Assembly: GCA_964614915.1 (NCBI GenBank)
Contig: CAZTNC010000011.1
Location: 248,001 to 312,000 of the forward strand
Source: WTFY01 sp964614915
Lineage (GTDB): Bacteria; Pseudomonadota; Gammaproteobacteria; UBA4575
Length of the DNA: 64,000 bases
Reading direction: 5' to 3'
Position 1 is the stretch's first letter; every line of letters starts with the position of its first letter. Below are positions 17,266 to 24,911 of the stretch, in pieces. The position numbers were made by a program, and so were the translations under genes. Under the pieces are notes generated by a model. That model had not been told where the DNA came from, did no database searches, and worked only from the letters and a program-made list of their open reading frames with translations.

Positions 17266-17748
17266 GTGAATAAACTTACACATTTCAATACGGCTGGAGA
17301 AGCGCAGATGGTCGATATTGGTAAAAAATCCGTTACCCGTCGCGTTGCGGTTGCAGATGGGCGGATTTGTATGCGAGCAGAAACGTTGCAGCATATACAA
17401 AGTGGTGGCCATACGAAGGGTGATGTGCTGGGTGTTGCGAGGATTGCTGGTATTACAGGTGCAAAAAAAACCTCGGATCTGGTTCCATTGTGCCATTCGA
17501 TTCCGTTGACCTCGGTGCAAATTGAGTTCGTCGTCGAGGAAACCACGCCAGCCGTATACTGCAAGGCCACCGTGGAAACACTGGGTCAAACAGGCGCAGA
17601 AATGGAAGCCCTCACTGCCGTACAGATTGCGTTACTGACCATCTATGACATGTGCAAGGCCAAAGACCGGGGCATGACCATTCAGGCCATCGGATTGGTC
17701 ATGAAATCCGGCGGGAAATCAGGGCGGTGGGAACGTGACGGGCAGTGA
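17266..17748 (+). CDS. moaC: cyclic pyranopterin monophosphate synthase
   Basis: Works with MoaA to turn GTP into cyclic pyranopterin monophosphate, the first stage of molybdenum cofactor synthesis. Seen: LTHFNTAGEAQMVDIGKKSV, RIAGITGAKKTSDLVPLCH (substrate-binding motif LVPLCHSIPL), TGAEMEALTAVQIALLTIYD, MCKAKDRGM and the terminal KSGGKSGRW. 160 residues is the family length. GTG start at 17266, with GGAG eight bases upstream. Divergent from moaD; the shared gap probably carries both promoters. Confidence 0.97.
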   Translation: MNKLTHFNTAGEAQMVDIGKKSVTRRVAVADGRICMRAETLQHIQSGGHTKGDVLGVARIAGITGAKKTSDLVPLCHSIPLTSVQIEFVVEETTPAVYCKATVETLGQTGAEMEALTAVQIALLTIYDMCKAKDRGMTIQAIGLVMKSGGKSGRWERDGQ

Positions 17749-17820
17749 CATTACCATGGAGGTTTACGGGCGTGAGCCCATGTAGTATGTGACCCATTTA
17801 AACAGCCCCAGCATGCAGTC

Positions 17821-18864
17821 ATGAACAGCGATTTCAGCGACAGGGTTTTGGCCTGGTTTGATCAGCATGGTCGCAAAGATTTGCCCTGGCAGCGCGATCA
17901 CGACCCATACCGAATCTGGGTGTCGGAAATCATGCTGCAGCAGACGCGCGTCGATACAGTCATCCCGTACTATGAAAAATTCATGCGACGCTTTCCGAAT
18001 GTACAGGAACTGGCCGCTGCAGGGATGGATGAGGTGTTGCATTACTGGACAGGCTTGGGGTACTACGCGCGTGCACGCAATATGCACAACGCTGCACGAA
18101 AACTTTGTAAGCAGTATCAGGGAAGGTTTCCTGAAGACATGGCCGCAGTGAACGCCCTGCCGGGCGTCGGGCGGTCCACCGCTGCTGCGATCCTGGCACT
18201 GGGCTTTGGCCAGCGTCACGCCATACTGGATGGGAATGTAAAGCGCGTGCTTGCAAGATATTTTGCGGTAGAAGGATGGCCGGGTGAGGCCAAGGTGGAG
18301 AAGCAGCTTTGGGCTCATGCGGAGTCACTGTTGCCACAACATCGTCTTGCAGACTATACACAGGCCATGATGGATCTTGGTGCCACACTGTGCACCCGCA
18401 CACGACCAGCCTGCCTGCTGTGCCCGGTTCGTCGCAGTTGCCTCGCATCCGGAAAAGGTCGCCAGCATGAGTTGCCTGTACCCCGTCCGTCCCGTGATCT
18501 GCCGAAACGGGATGTGCATATCGTGATGGTTCAGAACAAGGAGAATGCCGTGTGGCTGGAAAAACGACCTTCAGCAGGGATCTGGGGCGGTCTCTACAGT
18601 TTTCCAGAATTCGAGGAAGAAGCAGACGTGCAGAAGTGGCTGAATGAGACATACAGGACAGACAACCTGGCAACAAGGACACTGCCTGTGATTACTCATA
18701 CCTTCTCACACTTTCGACTTTACATGCACCCTACGGTGGTGCAGATAGATCACAACCCCATTGGTGTGATGGAAGATGATGCCGGGGTTTGGTATAAAGC
18801 CACCGGTGAAAAGATTGGTCTAGCAGCCCCCGTTAGCAAGGCCTTGCAACAAGTCATAGGATGA
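17821..18864 (+). CDS. mutY: A/G-specific adenine glycosylase
   Basis: Base-excision glycosylase removing adenine mispaired with 8-oxoguanine or guanine. Seen: FDQHGRKDLPWQRDHDPYRIWVSE (catalytic Glu region), EIMLQQTRVDTVIPYY, helix-hairpin-helix NALPGVGRSTAAAILAL followed by the catalytic Asp in ILDGNVKRVL, iron-sulfur cysteines CTRTRPACLLCPVRRSC, and a C-terminal NUDIX-like domain (VWLEKRPSAGIWGGLYSFPE, ITHTFSHFRLYM). 347 residues. The 16-base gap to yggX indicates the mutY-yggX operon typical of gammaproteobacteria. Confidence 0.97.
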   Translation: MNSDFSDRVLAWFDQHGRKDLPWQRDHDPYRIWVSEIMLQQTRVDTVIPYYEKFMRRFPNVQELAAAGMDEVLHYWTGLGYYARARNMHNAARKLCKQYQGRFPEDMAAVNALPGVGRSTAAAILALGFGQRHAILDGNVKRVLARYFAVEGWPGEAKVEKQLWAHAESLLPQHRLADYTQAMMDLGATLCTRTRPACLLCPVRRSCLASGKGRQHELPVPRPSRDLPKRDVHIVMVQNKENAVWLEKRPSAGIWGGLYSFPEFEEEADVQKWLNETYRTDNLATRTLPVITHTFSHFRLYMHPTVVQIDHNPIGVMEDDAGVWYKATGEKIGLAAPVSKALQQVIG

Positions 18865-18880
18865 ACAAAGAGAGACTGTC

Positions 18881-19156
18881 ATGGCACGCATGGTCCAATG
18901 TGTAAAGCTTCATAAAGAAGCGGAAGGACTCGAATACATGCCATACCCTGGGGAACTGGGGCAGAGAATATATGACAATGTTTCCAAGGAAGGGTGGCAA
19001 CAGTGGGTGAGTCATCAGACCATGTTGATGAACGAGTACAGATTAACCCCAGTTGATCCCAAGGCACGCAAATTTTTAGAAGAGGAAATGGAAAAATTCT
19101 TTTTTGGTGAAGGCTCGGCTAAACCCAAGGAATTTGTGGACCCTGACAGCAAGTAA
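18881..19156 (+). CDS. yggX: probable Fe(2+)-trafficking protein YggX
   Basis: Small protein protecting iron-sulfur clusters and aiding iron handling under oxidative stress. Seen: MVQCVKLHKEAEGLEYMPYP (conserved N-terminal Cys), GELGQRIYDNVSKEGWQQWV, HQTMLMNEYRLTPVDPKARKF, EEEMEKFFFGEG. 91 residues matches the family. It follows mutY by 16 bases. Its pairing with MutY, itself an iron-sulfur enzyme, is a long-standing gammaproteobacterial arrangement. Followed by tRNA-Phe. Confidence 0.96.
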   Translation: MARMVQCVKLHKEAEGLEYMPYPGELGQRIYDNVSKEGWQQWVSHQTMLMNEYRLTPVDPKARKFLEEEMEKFFFGEGSAKPKEFVDPDSK

Positions 19157-19240
19157 TAAGTAGCAAGTCAAAGCCAGCACAATTTCCCTACTATTGGAAG
19201 CCTCCTAAAACCTCAGCTTTGTAACAAACTCTCCAGTCCT

Positions 19241-19316
19241 GGCCAGGTAGCTCAGTCGGTAGAGCAGTGGACTGAAAATCCTCGTGTCGGTGGTTCGATT
19301 CCGCCCCTGGCCACCA
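19241..19316 (+). tRNA. tRNA-Phe (anticodon GAA)
   Basis: 76 bases folding as a cloverleaf: acceptor GGCCAGG/CCTGGCC, D-arm GCTC/GAGC, anticodon loop CTGAAAA with GAA, T-arm GGTGG-TTCGATT-CCGCC, discriminator A and encoded CCA. The anticodon stem GTGGA/TCCTC contains one T-T mismatch (positions 28-42); the other four pairs are standard. Located between yggX and the HipA/HIRAN gene pair, a common type of island insertion point. Confidence 0.97.
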
Positions 19317-19789
19317 CCGGTGATTCTGCATTGCTTCTGGAGCGTGCTGTTGCATCTGTCTCTGCTGATAGATCAGAACCTCGTCTTAATCCATTTATCC
19401 AGGTGTCCATTTCTTTCTGGAGTCTTAATCAGCCCCAGTGAGCATGACAAAGGTTAGCCTGTACTACCACTTTTGTGAGTGCCATGATGGTTTAGGTTAG
19501 TGTGCATATTGGTTGTTCAACCGCGGTCGCCTCTTAGTCACTGTCACATAGAGGTGACGATACCCGACGTTTTAGCAGCAGCATGGGCAGGACTGCATTC
19601 AAGCGAAAATCATTCTGAGTTTAAAAATTTTATTAGCGAACAGGTGAAGAGTCTGCGATCTTTTCGATGTTTTTAGCGCTATAGTCCCACAAGAGCCTGG
19701 GTGTATGATCAGCGGATTCATAAAAGGATTCTGGACTGTCTGGGTGGTAGGTTGAAAATTGAGCCTTACGGAAAATTGATCGTGCGAGC
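19317..19789. other. intergenic region downstream of tRNA-Phe
   Basis: About 470 bases with no credible gene; in particular no small helix-turn-helix (HipB-like) gene precedes the kinase. An imperfect inverted repeat, GTCGCCTCT (19526-19534) and AGAGGTGAC (19550-19558), one mismatch and a 15-base loop, might be an operator. I found no second copy of the tRNA 3' end here that would mark an attachment site. Confidence 0.5.
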
Positions 19790-20713
19790 ATGAGTTATCC
19801 GATCATTGAACTTGTTACAGTGGAGCCCATTCAGCTTGAGCCAGTGGGTACAAAAACAAAATTCTGGTACATCGATGAAAAAGGGAAGAACATCCTGTTC
19901 AAGGAAGGCAGACCTCAAACTGGGGAGAACTGGGCTGAAAAGGTTTGCTGTGAGCTCTGTCGCACTCTGGGTTTACCACATGCTGAGTACGATCTAGCTT
20001 ATTGGCATAGAGTAAGTGGAATTAAAAAGGGTGTGATCACCCAAAGTTTTGTGCCAGATGAACCTGGTGCACGCTTGGTTTTAGGGAATGAGTTGCTGGC
20101 AAAGATAGTCGACAACTATGAAAAAAATAAACGCTATCGGGCAAAACAGCATACGATTCGTGCTGTGATGGCAGCTGCCTCACTTCCAGTTATTAAGTTA
20201 CCCATAGAGTGGGTTGCTCCGCCAGAGATTGAGGATGCAGCTGGCTTATTCGCAGGATATCTTCTACTGGATGCATTAGTGGGCAACCAAGATCGTCATC
20301 ACGAAAACTGGGGCATAATATTTTTACCAGAGAAAGGTGTTTTCTTTTCTCCAACTTTTGACCATGCTTCGAGCCTGGGGAGGAATGAGCAGGATCCAAC
20401 TCGTAGAGAAATGCTCGTGACCAAAGACAGGGGCAGGAGTGTTGAAGCTTACGTAAGGCGTGCAAAGTCTGCGTTTTATTCGACACGTTTCCCCTATAAG
20501 CGCCTTATGACCTTGGAAGCCTTCGAAGAAGCGGCTAAAATTCGTCCTGATGCGGCCCACTACTGGGTGGCAAAGCTAGCTGAAATAGACCTGCGAAAAT
20601 ACAGGGAAATACTGGATAAAATACCCGATCAGGAAATTTCCGCACCTGCCCGTGATTTTGCCTACAGGATGCTGGAGTTGAATACTGCAAGGATTCTTCC
20701 AATCCAATTGTAA
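19790..20713 (+). CDS. HipA-like protein kinase (kinase core only)
   Basis: HipA-family kinase fold of 307 residues. Seen: ATP-site lysine in NILFKEG (Lys38), an alpha-C glutamate candidate (Glu50), catalytic loop GNQDRHHENWG (Asp168, Asn173) and metal-binding TFDHASSLG (Asp191). These correspond to HipA's DxHxxN and D-containing motifs. The N-terminal subdomain of classical HipA (residues 1-100 or so, with VGxL and NLLPE-type motifs) is absent here; a sequence resembling it is in the next gene. Known family members phosphorylate proteins such as aminoacyl-tRNA synthetases; the target here is unknown. Eighteen bases separate it from the HIRAN gene. Function as a toxin or defence kinase is inference. 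Confidence 0.8.
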   Translation: MSYPIIELVTVEPIQLEPVGTKTKFWYIDEKGKNILFKEGRPQTGENWAEKVCCELCRTLGLPHAEYDLAYWHRVSGIKKGVITQSFVPDEPGARLVLGNELLAKIVDNYEKNKRYRAKQHTIRAVMAAASLPVIKLPIEWVAPPEIEDAAGLFAGYLLLDALVGNQDRHHENWGIIFLPEKGVFFSPTFDHASSLGRNEQDPTRREMLVTKDRGRSVEAYVRRAKSAFYSTRFPYKRLMTLEAFEEAAKIRPDAAHYWVAKLAEIDLRKYREILDKIPDQEISAPARDFAYRMLELNTARILPIQL

Positions 20714-20731
20714 GCAAAAAAGAGCAAACCA

Positions 20732-21460
20732 ATGAAAGCTTTATTTATTGCATGGCAAGACAGTAGAAGCAGAAAATGGGCGCCGGTTGGCCGTCTAACG
20801 CGTGAGGACGATCTTTACAAATTCGTCTATACACGTGGGGCTCAAGAAATGCCTGAATCCCACCGTTTTGGACGGATGTTGGATTTGCACAAGGTATACG
20901 AATCCGAAGAACTTTTTCCAATGTTTGCGAGCCGAATTTTGGCTAAAAATCGGCCTGAATATAAGGATTACCTTCATTGGCTAGGGTTGTCCGAAGCCCG
21001 TTATGACGCACTAGAAGAGCTTGCCCGGACGGGCGGATTGCGGGCGACAGATTCTCTGGAGCTTTTCCCGTGTCCTGAGCCAACAGTATGGAAAAATTAC
21101 GAAGTGTACTTTTTCTGCAGGGGCCTGCGGCACTTGCATGAGGAAAACCAGAAGCGTGCACACCAAATGAAAGCTGGTGAGCGACTGTACCTGATGCAAG
21201 ATTTGCAGAATCCTCATGATGGAATGGCCTTACTGATGCGCACAGGCGACCCAATCACAATTGTTGGTTATGCCCCACGTTACTATTCAGCAGAATTCAC
21301 GCAGTTAATCGATTCTACAGATTCCAACCAGGTCAGAGTGACCGTTGAGCAGGTAAACAAAGATGCACCTGTTCAATACCAACTGCTTTGCAAATTAGTC
21401 AGCCCATGGCCGTCTAATTTTTTGCCTTGTAAGAACAAGGAGTTCGAAGCACTTGCCTGA
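20732..21460 (+). CDS. HIRAN-domain protein with HipA N-terminal-subdomain-like region
   Basis: 242 residues in two parts. Residues 1 to about 115 (WAPVGRLTRE, FKF-like KFVYTRG, LFPMFASRILAKNRPEY, ALEELARTGG, SLELFP) parallel the order of motifs in HipA's N-terminal subdomain, where VGxL, an FxxLLP-like segment and a GAVTLIP-like end occur. Residues about 140-220 resemble a HIRAN domain, a DNA-end or modified-DNA binding fold: KAGERLYLMQDLQNPHDGMA then TIVGYAPRYYSAEF. Paired with the kinase upstream, it may be the regulatory or sensing half of a split HipA system. The domain readings are from motif order, not a search. Confidence 0.65.
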   Translation: MKALFIAWQDSRSRKWAPVGRLTREDDLYKFVYTRGAQEMPESHRFGRMLDLHKVYESEELFPMFASRILAKNRPEYKDYLHWLGLSEARYDALEELARTGGLRATDSLELFPCPEPTVWKNYEVYFFCRGLRHLHEENQKRAHQMKAGERLYLMQDLQNPHDGMALLMRTGDPITIVGYAPRYYSAEFTQLIDSTDSNQVRVTVEQVNKDAPVQYQLLCKLVSPWPSNFLPCKNKEFEALA

Positions 21461-21580
21461 CCCCATGTTTTTTGAGCGTCAGTCATGGTACTTCGTGTTC
21501 AGTCAGTGGATACCGACTAGCCTTTGACAACACTTTCTGAAAAGTCTAATGACACTTGTGGCTTTCACAGGGGATTTGTC

Positions 21581-22501
21581 ATGATGGGAGCCACGCGCTT
21601 TGTATTGTCGGGTTTCGCAGTTGCAGTGTTGTTTGCAGTAACGCTGACCGCCGCTGCACAAGATGTCCTTCACGGGCTTTATGTGGGCATCGAACTTGGG
21701 GCCTCGGAATCGCGATCGATTAAGTCCACCCGCACCAATGTCGGGATTCCAACCAACTGCGACCAGTGGCTGCCTGCGGTCGAGGTCGGTGGATTGAACC
21801 TCCCTTTGCCGGCCGATCAGTGTCAGCCCCGCACCCTTCCTGCAAGCACCAGCCAATTTGATCCAGATACAGGCTGGTTGGCAAGTGTCCAGATCGGCTA
21901 TGCAGGCTTGGGCCCATTCCGAATCGAGGCCGAGTACCAGCATCGCCGCCACAGCGGTGAGAAAGTCAGCCTGTTCGTACCGGGTGACCCCAAGCAAAAA
22001 GAATTTTCCGTGCGTGACGAGGAGATCAGCCGGCTGATGTCTGACAGCCTGTTTGCCAATCTTTACTATGACCTCAAAAAGCCTTTGCTCGCATCATGGA
22101 TTCCCTACGTGGGCGCAGGAATCGGGCTCTCGCGCATCGAGATCGACTACTCGGCCATCTCTACCCGCCGCGACGAAGCTGCCCTGCTGGCTCTGGACCC
22201 ACCGCGTCACCCTGCGGCCGCCAACCAGTCGTCCATTGCGGACAAGACCTTGTCGGATTGGTTGTGGAGCTATCAGTTGATAGCGGGAATGGATCGTACT
22301 TTGGCAGAGCACATGGTGTTTGGTATCAAGCTCCGCTATGCAAGCACGTTGGGAGGGTTTCGAGATGACGGCCATCCCTGGGCCAGCTTGCGCGGCCATG
22401 CTTCCACGGTCGCCCCGGGCGGGGCGCCGGTGCTGTACGGGATTTCAACGCACAGGCAAAGCTACTGGGGTCTGTCGCTAGGCCTGCAGTACCACTTTTA
22501 G
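21581..22501 (+). CDS. predicted outer-membrane beta-barrel protein
   Basis: Probably an OmpA/porin-like 8- to 12-stranded barrel in the outer membrane. Seen: signal peptide from ATG 21581 (ATRFVLSGFAVAVLFAVTLT) cleaved near AAA-QDV; alternating hydrophobic/polar strands (GLYVGIELGASES, GWLASVQIGYAG, FRIEAEYQHRRHSG, PYVGAGIGLSRIEIDY, YQLIAGMDRTL, VFGIKLRYAST, SYWGLSLGLQYHF) and a terminal phenylalanine, the usual barrel-assembly signal. AGGGGA lies seven bases upstream of the start. It has two cysteines in an early extracellular loop (NCDQW, QCQPR). No specific substrate or ligand can be assigned. It follows the HIRAN gene by 120 bases and is probably transcribed separately. Confidence 0.8.
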   Translation: MMGATRFVLSGFAVAVLFAVTLTAAAQDVLHGLYVGIELGASESRSIKSTRTNVGIPTNCDQWLPAVEVGGLNLPLPADQCQPRTLPASTSQFDPDTGWLASVQIGYAGLGPFRIEAEYQHRRHSGEKVSLFVPGDPKQKEFSVRDEEISRLMSDSLFANLYYDLKKPLLASWIPYVGAGIGLSRIEIDYSAISTRRDEAALLALDPPRHPAAANQSSIADKTLSDWLWSYQLIAGMDRTLAEHMVFGIKLRYASTLGGFRDDGHPWASLRGHASTVAPGGAPVLYGISTHRQSYWGLSLGLQYHF

Positions 22502-22525
22502 GCGCCAGTTGCTCACACAACTGGC

Positions 22526-23092
22526 TTACTGCTGGATGGTCGGGATGCGCCTTTTCAAGCGTTGCAGGGTGCGGGTAAACACCTGAGGATCCTGACGCGA
22601 GCGGGCCAGCACCAACGCTCCCTGGATACCGACCACTACCTCCTCGGCCATCTCTGCTGCCTTGGGGGCGGTGAAACCGGTGCGTAGCAGGGCTTCGGCC
22701 AAGGCCTCGGTCCAGGCGCTGAAATACCGGTTGATTACACCCTCGAACAGCTCTCGGCTATCTCCTAACGCGAAGGCACCAAGCAGGCAGATGCGCTCCC
22801 CGGAGTGAAAATACCGGTCGACGGCTTCAAACATGTGCTCGATCCCGCGGGCCGGCGCGTCGGGATCCCGTAGGGCCAAAAATACGTGTTCCTCGAACCA
22901 GGCGCTCACATCCTCCAGCACAGCCTCGGCCATCTCCTGTTTGCCGTTCGGGAAAAAATGGTACAGGCTGCCCTTGCCAAGGCCGGTCTGCTGCGTGATT
23001 GCAGTCAATGAGCTGCCGGCATAGCCGTGCTCCCGGAAGACTTCGGCCACTGCATCGATTGCATCACGGCGCTCGGCCACTTCCCGAGGCAT
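22526..23092 (-). CDS. TetR/AcrR family transcriptional regulator
   Basis: One-component repressor. Seen: N-terminal helix-turn-helix (AVAEVFREHGYAGSSLTAIT, QQTGLGKGSLYHFFPNGKQE) and a C-terminal TetR_C-like ligand domain (GIEHMFEAVDRYFHSGERIC, LLGAFALGDSRELF, VGIQGALVLARSRQ). 188 residues. Four bases separate it from the end of the DUF1348 gene, so both are one operon and the regulator probably controls its own transcription through the palindromes at 23586-23617. The inducer is unknown. Confidence 0.92.
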   Translation of the reverse strand: MPREVAERRDAIDAVAEVFREHGYAGSSLTAITQQTGLGKGSLYHFFPNGKQEMAEAVLEDVSAWFEEHVFLALRDPDAPARGIEHMFEAVDRYFHSGERICLLGAFALGDSRELFEGVINRYFSAWTEALAEALLRTGFTAPKAAEMAEEVVVGIQGALVLARSRQDPQVFTRTLQRLKRRIPTIQQ

Positions 23093-23096
23093 GTGC

Positions 23097-23570
23097 TTAC
23101 AGCCCGAGTTCGGTCAGGCCGGGATAGTCGTCGGGACGAGGCCCTTCTCCCCAGAGGAACTTGCGGTCCGATTTCCGGATTGGCACATCATTAATGCTGG
23201 CTTCCCGCCGTTGCATCAGGCCCTGGTCATTGAATTCCCAGTTTTCATTGCCGTGTGCACGGAACCAGTTGTCGGAGTCGTCGCGATACTCATATTGGAA
23301 GCGAACAGCAATGCGGTTGTCCTGGTGAGTCCAGATTTCCTTGATCAGGTGGTAGTCGAGTTCGCGCGCCCACTTGCGTGTCAAAAACTCTACAATCGCC
23401 TCACGGCCCTGGAAGAATTCAGCACGATTGCGCCAACGGCTGTCCTTTGAATAGGCCTGAGAGATCTTCACCGGGTCGCGAAGGTTCCAGGCATTCTCAG
23501 CCATCCGCACTTTCTGTACGGCTTCTTCATACGTAAATGGCGGAAAGGGAGGACGTTCTTCTGACATCAT
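23097..23570 (-). CDS. DUF1348 family (SnoaL/NTF2-like fold) protein
   Basis: 157-residue protein of the DUF1348 family, a conserved NTF2-like cone fold. Seen: PPFPPFTYEEAVQKVRMAEN, AWNLRDPVKISQAYSKDSRW, RNRAEFFQGREAIVEFLTRK, WARELDYHLIKEIWTHQDNR, IAVRFQYEYRDDSDNWFRAH, GNENWEF and SINDVPIRKSDRKFLWGEG. Reaction unknown; family members often sit beside TetR regulators, as here. The start has AGGAG six bases before ATG 23570. It is the first gene of a two-gene unit with the TetR regulator. Confidence 0.9.
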   Translation of the reverse strand: MMSEERPPFPPFTYEEAVQKVRMAENAWNLRDPVKISQAYSKDSRWRNRAEFFQGREAIVEFLTRKWARELDYHLIKEIWTHQDNRIAVRFQYEYRDDSDNWFRAHGNENWEFNDQGLMQRREASINDVPIRKSDRKFLWGEGPRPDDYPGLTELGL

Positions 23571-23585
23571 TTTTTCTCCTTTAAA

Positions 23586-23617
23586 TGTACTAATTGGTAC
23601 AGTATATACTGATCAGT
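23586..23617 (-). promoter_or_regulatory. probable TetR operator: overlapping palindromes upstream of the DUF1348-tetR operon
   Basis: TGTACTAATTGGTACA (23586-23601) is palindromic except for one central pair; GTATATAC and ACTGATCAGT (23608-23617) are perfect palindromes. They lie 16 to 47 bases upstream of the DUF1348 start, where an autoregulated TetR repressor usually binds. Confidence 0.55.
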
Positions 23618-23985
23618 TTATCCTGCAAGAAGTGTAGTGCACTTGAGGTTCACGATACGGGGTTTGGCGCTTTCCTGGAGGATATCCTCAACGGAACCAG
23701 TAAAACCCCGTATTTCTTTGGCACTGTACCAAGTTATGCATTTACTGGGTGGTTGATCGCTCGCAGGGAGGCCCGGATCGCTTCCGCCCGCTGTCACCCA
23801 CCGGTTTGGCATGGGGGATTGTCCATGTCCACACCTTTCACCCAGATTGCTGGCCATTTGCCCGACACAGTCCGTGTGGTAGGTGCATTTGAAGGAGTAG
23901 ATGCTGGGCTCGGCTGTGGAGATTGACAAATCCTGTCACACCCTTTGCAGTCGGATTGGAGTTTCACGCGTGGATGCTGATTCAT
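23618..23985 (-). pseudogene. decayed DUF1272 gene (frameshifted paralogue of the gene at 28775-29083)
   Basis: Two minus-strand frames together resemble DUF1272. From ATG 23985 one frame reads VKLQSDCKGCDRICQS, parallel to LELRPNCEVCDKDLPP of the intact gene. Around 23930 similarity moves to another frame: EPSIYSFKCTYHTDC against EARICSYECTYCKHC, then ASDQPPSKCITWYSAKEIRGF against ASTHRVHSKYTAGEIRDF. Several of the zinc-binding cysteines are lost. The shared C-terminal extension shows the two are true paralogues. It lies upstream of the DUF1348-tetR operon. Confidence 0.65.
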
Positions 23986-24242
23986 TTGTTTCGGTTTGCT
24001 GCATCCAACCCCGTTCTTGTTTGCCAGATTTATCAGCCAGACAGTGACAGATGTTTCAGGTAGATCGAATCTGTTATCCGGTAATCGAGGGTAGTTAATC
24101 AAGGATACGCCATTTACTTCAGTGACCGATGCGAAGATGGAACCAATGCTGGAAAATGAAAACCCGAACACGTTGTTCCAGGGTTCGATGCATAGTGCAG
24201 GACTTGACACCTTACCTGAATTGCAAGAGGCTCTGAAGTGGA

Positions 24243-24785
24243 ATGAGTGCTGTTACAAAAAAGATCATTCAACGCCGCAAATTCGCGATAGTAGCCATTG
24301 TCGGCGCTATCTTGTTTTTTGGTTATGATCTTATCGAGGATGCATTTTTTGACCATGAATATCTGACTGTTCACTTTATCGTTGAACTGATTGTCTTTGT
24401 CGGTGTGTCGATAGCACTGGTCATCAATGCTCGTGACCTGATCCATTTGCGAACGCTTTTGGAAATTGAAAAAAAGCGAACTCAGGCGCTGTCCGGTGCA
24501 CTAGCAGATAGTATCAATGCCCAGCTCGATGAGTGGCAGATGACTCACTCTGAGAATCAAATCTCGTGGCTGATCATCAAGGGCTATAGCTTCTCTGAAA
24601 TAGCCATACTGCGAGGCGTCAAGGAAAATACCACTCGGTTTCAGGCCACTTCCATCTATTCGAAAGCTGGTGTTAAGGGGCGCGCTGAATTTGTCGCTGA
24701 GGTATTCCAACCGTTACTACAATCTATTCCTGAAGAGCTCTCGACCCGCGATGAGCAAGTCAAGCAAGGGACCGAGCTGCACTGA
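24243..24785 (+). CDS. membrane-anchored LuxR-type helix-turn-helix regulator
   Basis: 180 residues. Seen: two N-terminal hydrophobic helices (KFAIVAIVGAILFFGYDLI and TVHFIVELIVFVGVSIALVI), a coiled-coil-like charged stretch (LLEIEKKRTQALSGALADS), and a C-terminal GerE/LuxR-like helix-turn-helix (ISWLIIKGYSFSEIAILRGV, KENTTRFQATSIYSKAGVKG). This resembles the small family of two-TM, C-terminal LuxR-HTH proteins found in marine proteobacteria. No ligand or receiver domain is present, so signal input may be through the membrane segment. It is convergent with the TbpB-like lipoprotein gene; no operon partner. Confidence 0.78.
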   Translation: MSAVTKKIIQRRKFAIVAIVGAILFFGYDLIEDAFFDHEYLTVHFIVELIVFVGVSIALVINARDLIHLRTLLEIEKKRTQALSGALADSINAQLDEWQMTHSENQISWLIIKGYSFSEIAILRGVKENTTRFQATSIYSKAGVKGRAEFVAEVFQPLLQSIPEELSTRDEQVKQGTELH

Positions 24786-24911
24786 GGATGCGGGCCGGAG
24801 CAGCATGGTGACGTGTTCCGTCTGTTGAAACCGTAGGACTGTGACCAGGGTAAACAGCCTCAAATTTTTGCCCGGCCCACGCCATCTCCATTCCAGTGTC
24901 TGGCATAGAGA

